Below are positions 62,438 through 64,000 of a stretch of 64,000 nt of DNA, one piece after another. The stretch lies in NCBI RefSeq assembly GCF_004803915.1, contig NZ_CP039396.1, positions 930,001-994,000 on the forward strand, written 5' to 3'. A program made the translations under genes and the position numbers. Origin of the DNA: Duncaniella dubosii. GTDB taxonomy: Bacteria; Bacteroidota; Bacteroidia; Bacteroidales; Muribaculaceae. Position 1 is the first letter of the stretch, and each line of letters opens with the position of its first letter. A model generated the notes under the pieces. That model was given only the letters and a program-made list of their open reading frames with translations, had not been told where the DNA came from and did not search any database.

Positions 62438-64000
62438 ATGAAAGATTTTTTCCAGCTCCTGATGAGGTTCGTGCCACCCTACAGGAAGTATCTTTTTCTC
62501 AATATATTATTCAATTTCCTCGCCGCCTTTCTGACCCTTTTTTCTTTCGCCCTCATAATCCCGATTCTGGAGATGCTATTCAAGGTGAAAGAAGCCTCTT
62601 ATGAATTCATGCCGCTCGGCTCTGCCTCGCTGAAAGACGTGGCAATCAACAACTTCTACTGGCTCACACAGGAGTGCATAGTCAACTGGGGACCGGTCGG
62701 GACACTTGTCCTGCTTTCGGTCATGCTCGTCATCATGACCGCCCTCAAGACCGGGGCGACCTACGCGAGCCTATATTACGTGATTCCGATGCGTGCGGGA
62801 ATCGTCCGCGACATCCGCAACTTCGTCTACGATAAAATCGTCTCGCTGCCGATAGCCTATTTCACCTCCGAGCGCAAAGGCGACGTGATGGCACGTATGA
62901 CAGGCGACGTCGCCGAGATTGAAAACTCCATCATGTCGTCGCTCGACATGCTCTTCAAAAATCCCGTGATGATCATCGTGTGCCTCTCAGGCATGATCAT
63001 GATTTCATGGCAGCTCACCATCTTCGTGCTTGTCCTTCTCCCGATAGCCGGAACAGTCATGGGGCGCGTCGGCAAAAGGCTGAAACGCAAGTCGCTTCAG
63101 GGACAGCAGCAGTGGGGCACAATCATGAGCTACATCGAGGAAACCCTCGGCGGTCTGCGCATCATCAAGGCTTTCAATGCCGAAGACAAGGTAAAGCAGC
63201 GTTTCCGCGACGGCAACCAGCGATTTTTCAACATCACCGCATCAGTGCAGCGCCGCCAGTCACTCGCCCACCCAATGAGCGAGCTGCTCGGCACAATCAC
63301 CGTGGCCATTGTCCTCAGCTTCGGCGGCATGCTGATTCTCTCGGGCAAGACAAGCCTGACCGCGCCTGAATTCATATATTACATGGTGATTTTCTACAGC
63401 ATCATCAATCCCGCAAAGGACCTGTCGAAAGCTGTCTACAGCATTCAGAAGGGTCTCGCGGCGATGGAGCGTGTCGATGCCATCCTTGCCGCCACAAATC
63501 CCATCACCGACCCTGTCGCGCCTAAGGAAATCAAGAACCTCAAGGGACATATCACCTACCGCGACGTGACCTTCGGCTACGATCCTGAAAGCCCGTGGTC
63601 AGAAAAATCGACCTTGACATCCCGGCCGGAAGCACCGTGGCGCTCGTCGGACAGAGCGGAAGCGGCAAATCGACCCTCGCCGACCTTCTACCCCGCTTCT
63701 ACGACATCGACCGTGGCAGCATCACGGTCGACGGATGTGACATCCGAGACCTCCGCGTCCACGAACTGCGAAGCTACATGGGCAATGTCAATCAGGAAGC
63801 GATACTCTTCAACGACACTATTTTCAACAACATATCCTTCGGTGTCAAGAACGCCACAAGAGAGCAGGTCATCGAGGCGGCCAAAATCGCCAATGCCCAC
63901 GAATTCATCCTCGCCACCGAGCAGGGCTACGACACCAACATCGGTGACCGAGGCTGCCGTCTGTCGGGCGGTCAGCGCCAGCGCCTCTCCATTGCCAGAG
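62438..64000 (+). CDS. MsbA-like ABC exporter (permease plus ATPase), frameshifted and cut by window end
   Basis: The ATG at 62438 (MKDFFQLLMRFVPPYRKYLF) opens an ABC half-exporter with about six helices (20-320) and a nucleotide-binding domain. The frame breaks at CCC 63592-63594; one C restores FGYDPESPVVRKIDLDIPAG, then Walker A VGQSGSGKST, Q-loop NQEAILFND, and signature LSGGQRQRLSIAR at the window edge. Walker B and H-loop lie outside. It probably flips lipid A core or another lipid; the neighbouring lptE and secG suit an envelope role. Truncation is only by the window. Confidence 0.9.
   Translation, partial: MKDFFQLLMRFVPPYRKYLFLNILFNFLAAFLTLFSFALIIPILEMLFKVKEASYEFMPLGSASLKDVAINNFYWLTQECIVNWGPVGTLVLLSVMLVIMTALKTGATYASLYYVIPMRAGIVRDIRNFVYDKIVSLPIAYFTSERKGDVMARMTGDVAEIENSIMSSLDMLFKNPVMIIVCLSGMIMISWQLTIFVLVLLPIAGTVMGRVGKRLKRKSLQGQQQWGTIMSYIEETLGGLRIIKAFNAEDKVKQRFRDGNQRFFNITASVQRRQSLAHPMSELLGTITVAIVLSFGGMLILSGKTSLTAPEFIYYMVIFYSIINPAKDLSKAVYSIQKGLAAMERVDAILAATNPITDPVAPKEIKNLKGHITYRDVTFGYDPESPWSEKSTLTSRPEAPWRSSDRAEAANRPSPTFYPASTTSTVAASRSTDVTSETSASTNCEATWAMSIRKRYSSTTLFSTTYPSVSRTPQESRSSRRPKSPMPTNSSSPPSRATTPTSVTEAAVCRAVSASASPLPE

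Noticed and set aside
1..64000. Genomic island, prophage or defence locus
   Set aside because: No integrase, transposase, phage or defence gene was recognised; codon use and promoters are even across the window, so it looks like core chromosome.

Overview
The window reads as chromosomal DNA of a Bacteroidales bacterium, most likely a gut Muribaculaceae/Bacteroidaceae-type organism. Three things point there: promoters of the Bacteroidetes form TTTG-N19/20-TAnnTTTG (clean cases before gltX, rex, lptE and a small RNA); families typical of the order (DUF4294, DUF349, DUF4199, DUF6048/DUF6452-like pair, a Rieske-like lipoprotein, BspA-type LRR, a lipoprotein serpin); and no Shine-Dalgarno signals. 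No rRNA, tRNA, CRISPR array, complete insertion sequence or prophage was recognised.

Layout. 0.3-5.4 kb (+): an OmpR-type two-component pair, a WecA-like lipid-carrier sugar-phosphate transferase, and HflX. 5.5-17.4 kb (-): MgtE, RsmA, a small membrane protein, a secreted serpin, two exported proteins, NadB, L-serine dehydratase, GpmI and a double ABC ATPase. 17.6-24.1 kb (+): two POT peptide transporters, a GlmU-like nucleotidyltransferase and a PLP aminotransferase. 25.7-30.4 kb (+): an envelope cluster of LRR, WG-repeat and Sel1/TonB-C proteins behind a long leader. 30.8-32.6 kb (+): PyrE, an SRPBCC protein and a Rieske-like lipoprotein. 32.7-40.8 kb (-): Nudix, RecQ, a WcaJ-type transferase, DUF349 and GH43. 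41-44 kb: M6 protease, an FAH-like protein and Rex. 44.3-50.7 kb (+): GltX, ArgC, Hcp, carbonic anhydrase and a secreted protein. 52.4-64 kb: ParC, PhoH, an outer-membrane pair, nitroreductase, GT2, DUF4199, then LptE, a tail-conserved protein, SecG and the start of an MsbA-like ABC exporter that runs off the window.

The most interesting material is between genes. (1) Three dispersed copies of a small RNA gene family (73-143 -, 30515-30588 +, 52014-52083 -), each with a -7 box, a shared core and a hairpin terminator whose stem varies while its TGTC-GnGA-GACA apex is kept. (2) Two related long palindromes (5388-5540 and 55144-55276) with 43-44 bp stems, whose stem sequences differ yet stay paired; a third palindrome may be related. 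(3) A degenerate 7-bp tandem repeat (TACTTMR-like) at four intergenic sites.

Quality warning: ten genes carry an apparent single-base deletion in a short C or G run. Every one is a loss and every repaired protein is full length, so uncorrected long-read homopolymer error is the likely cause; these genes are annotated as frameshifted CDS, not as decayed genes.
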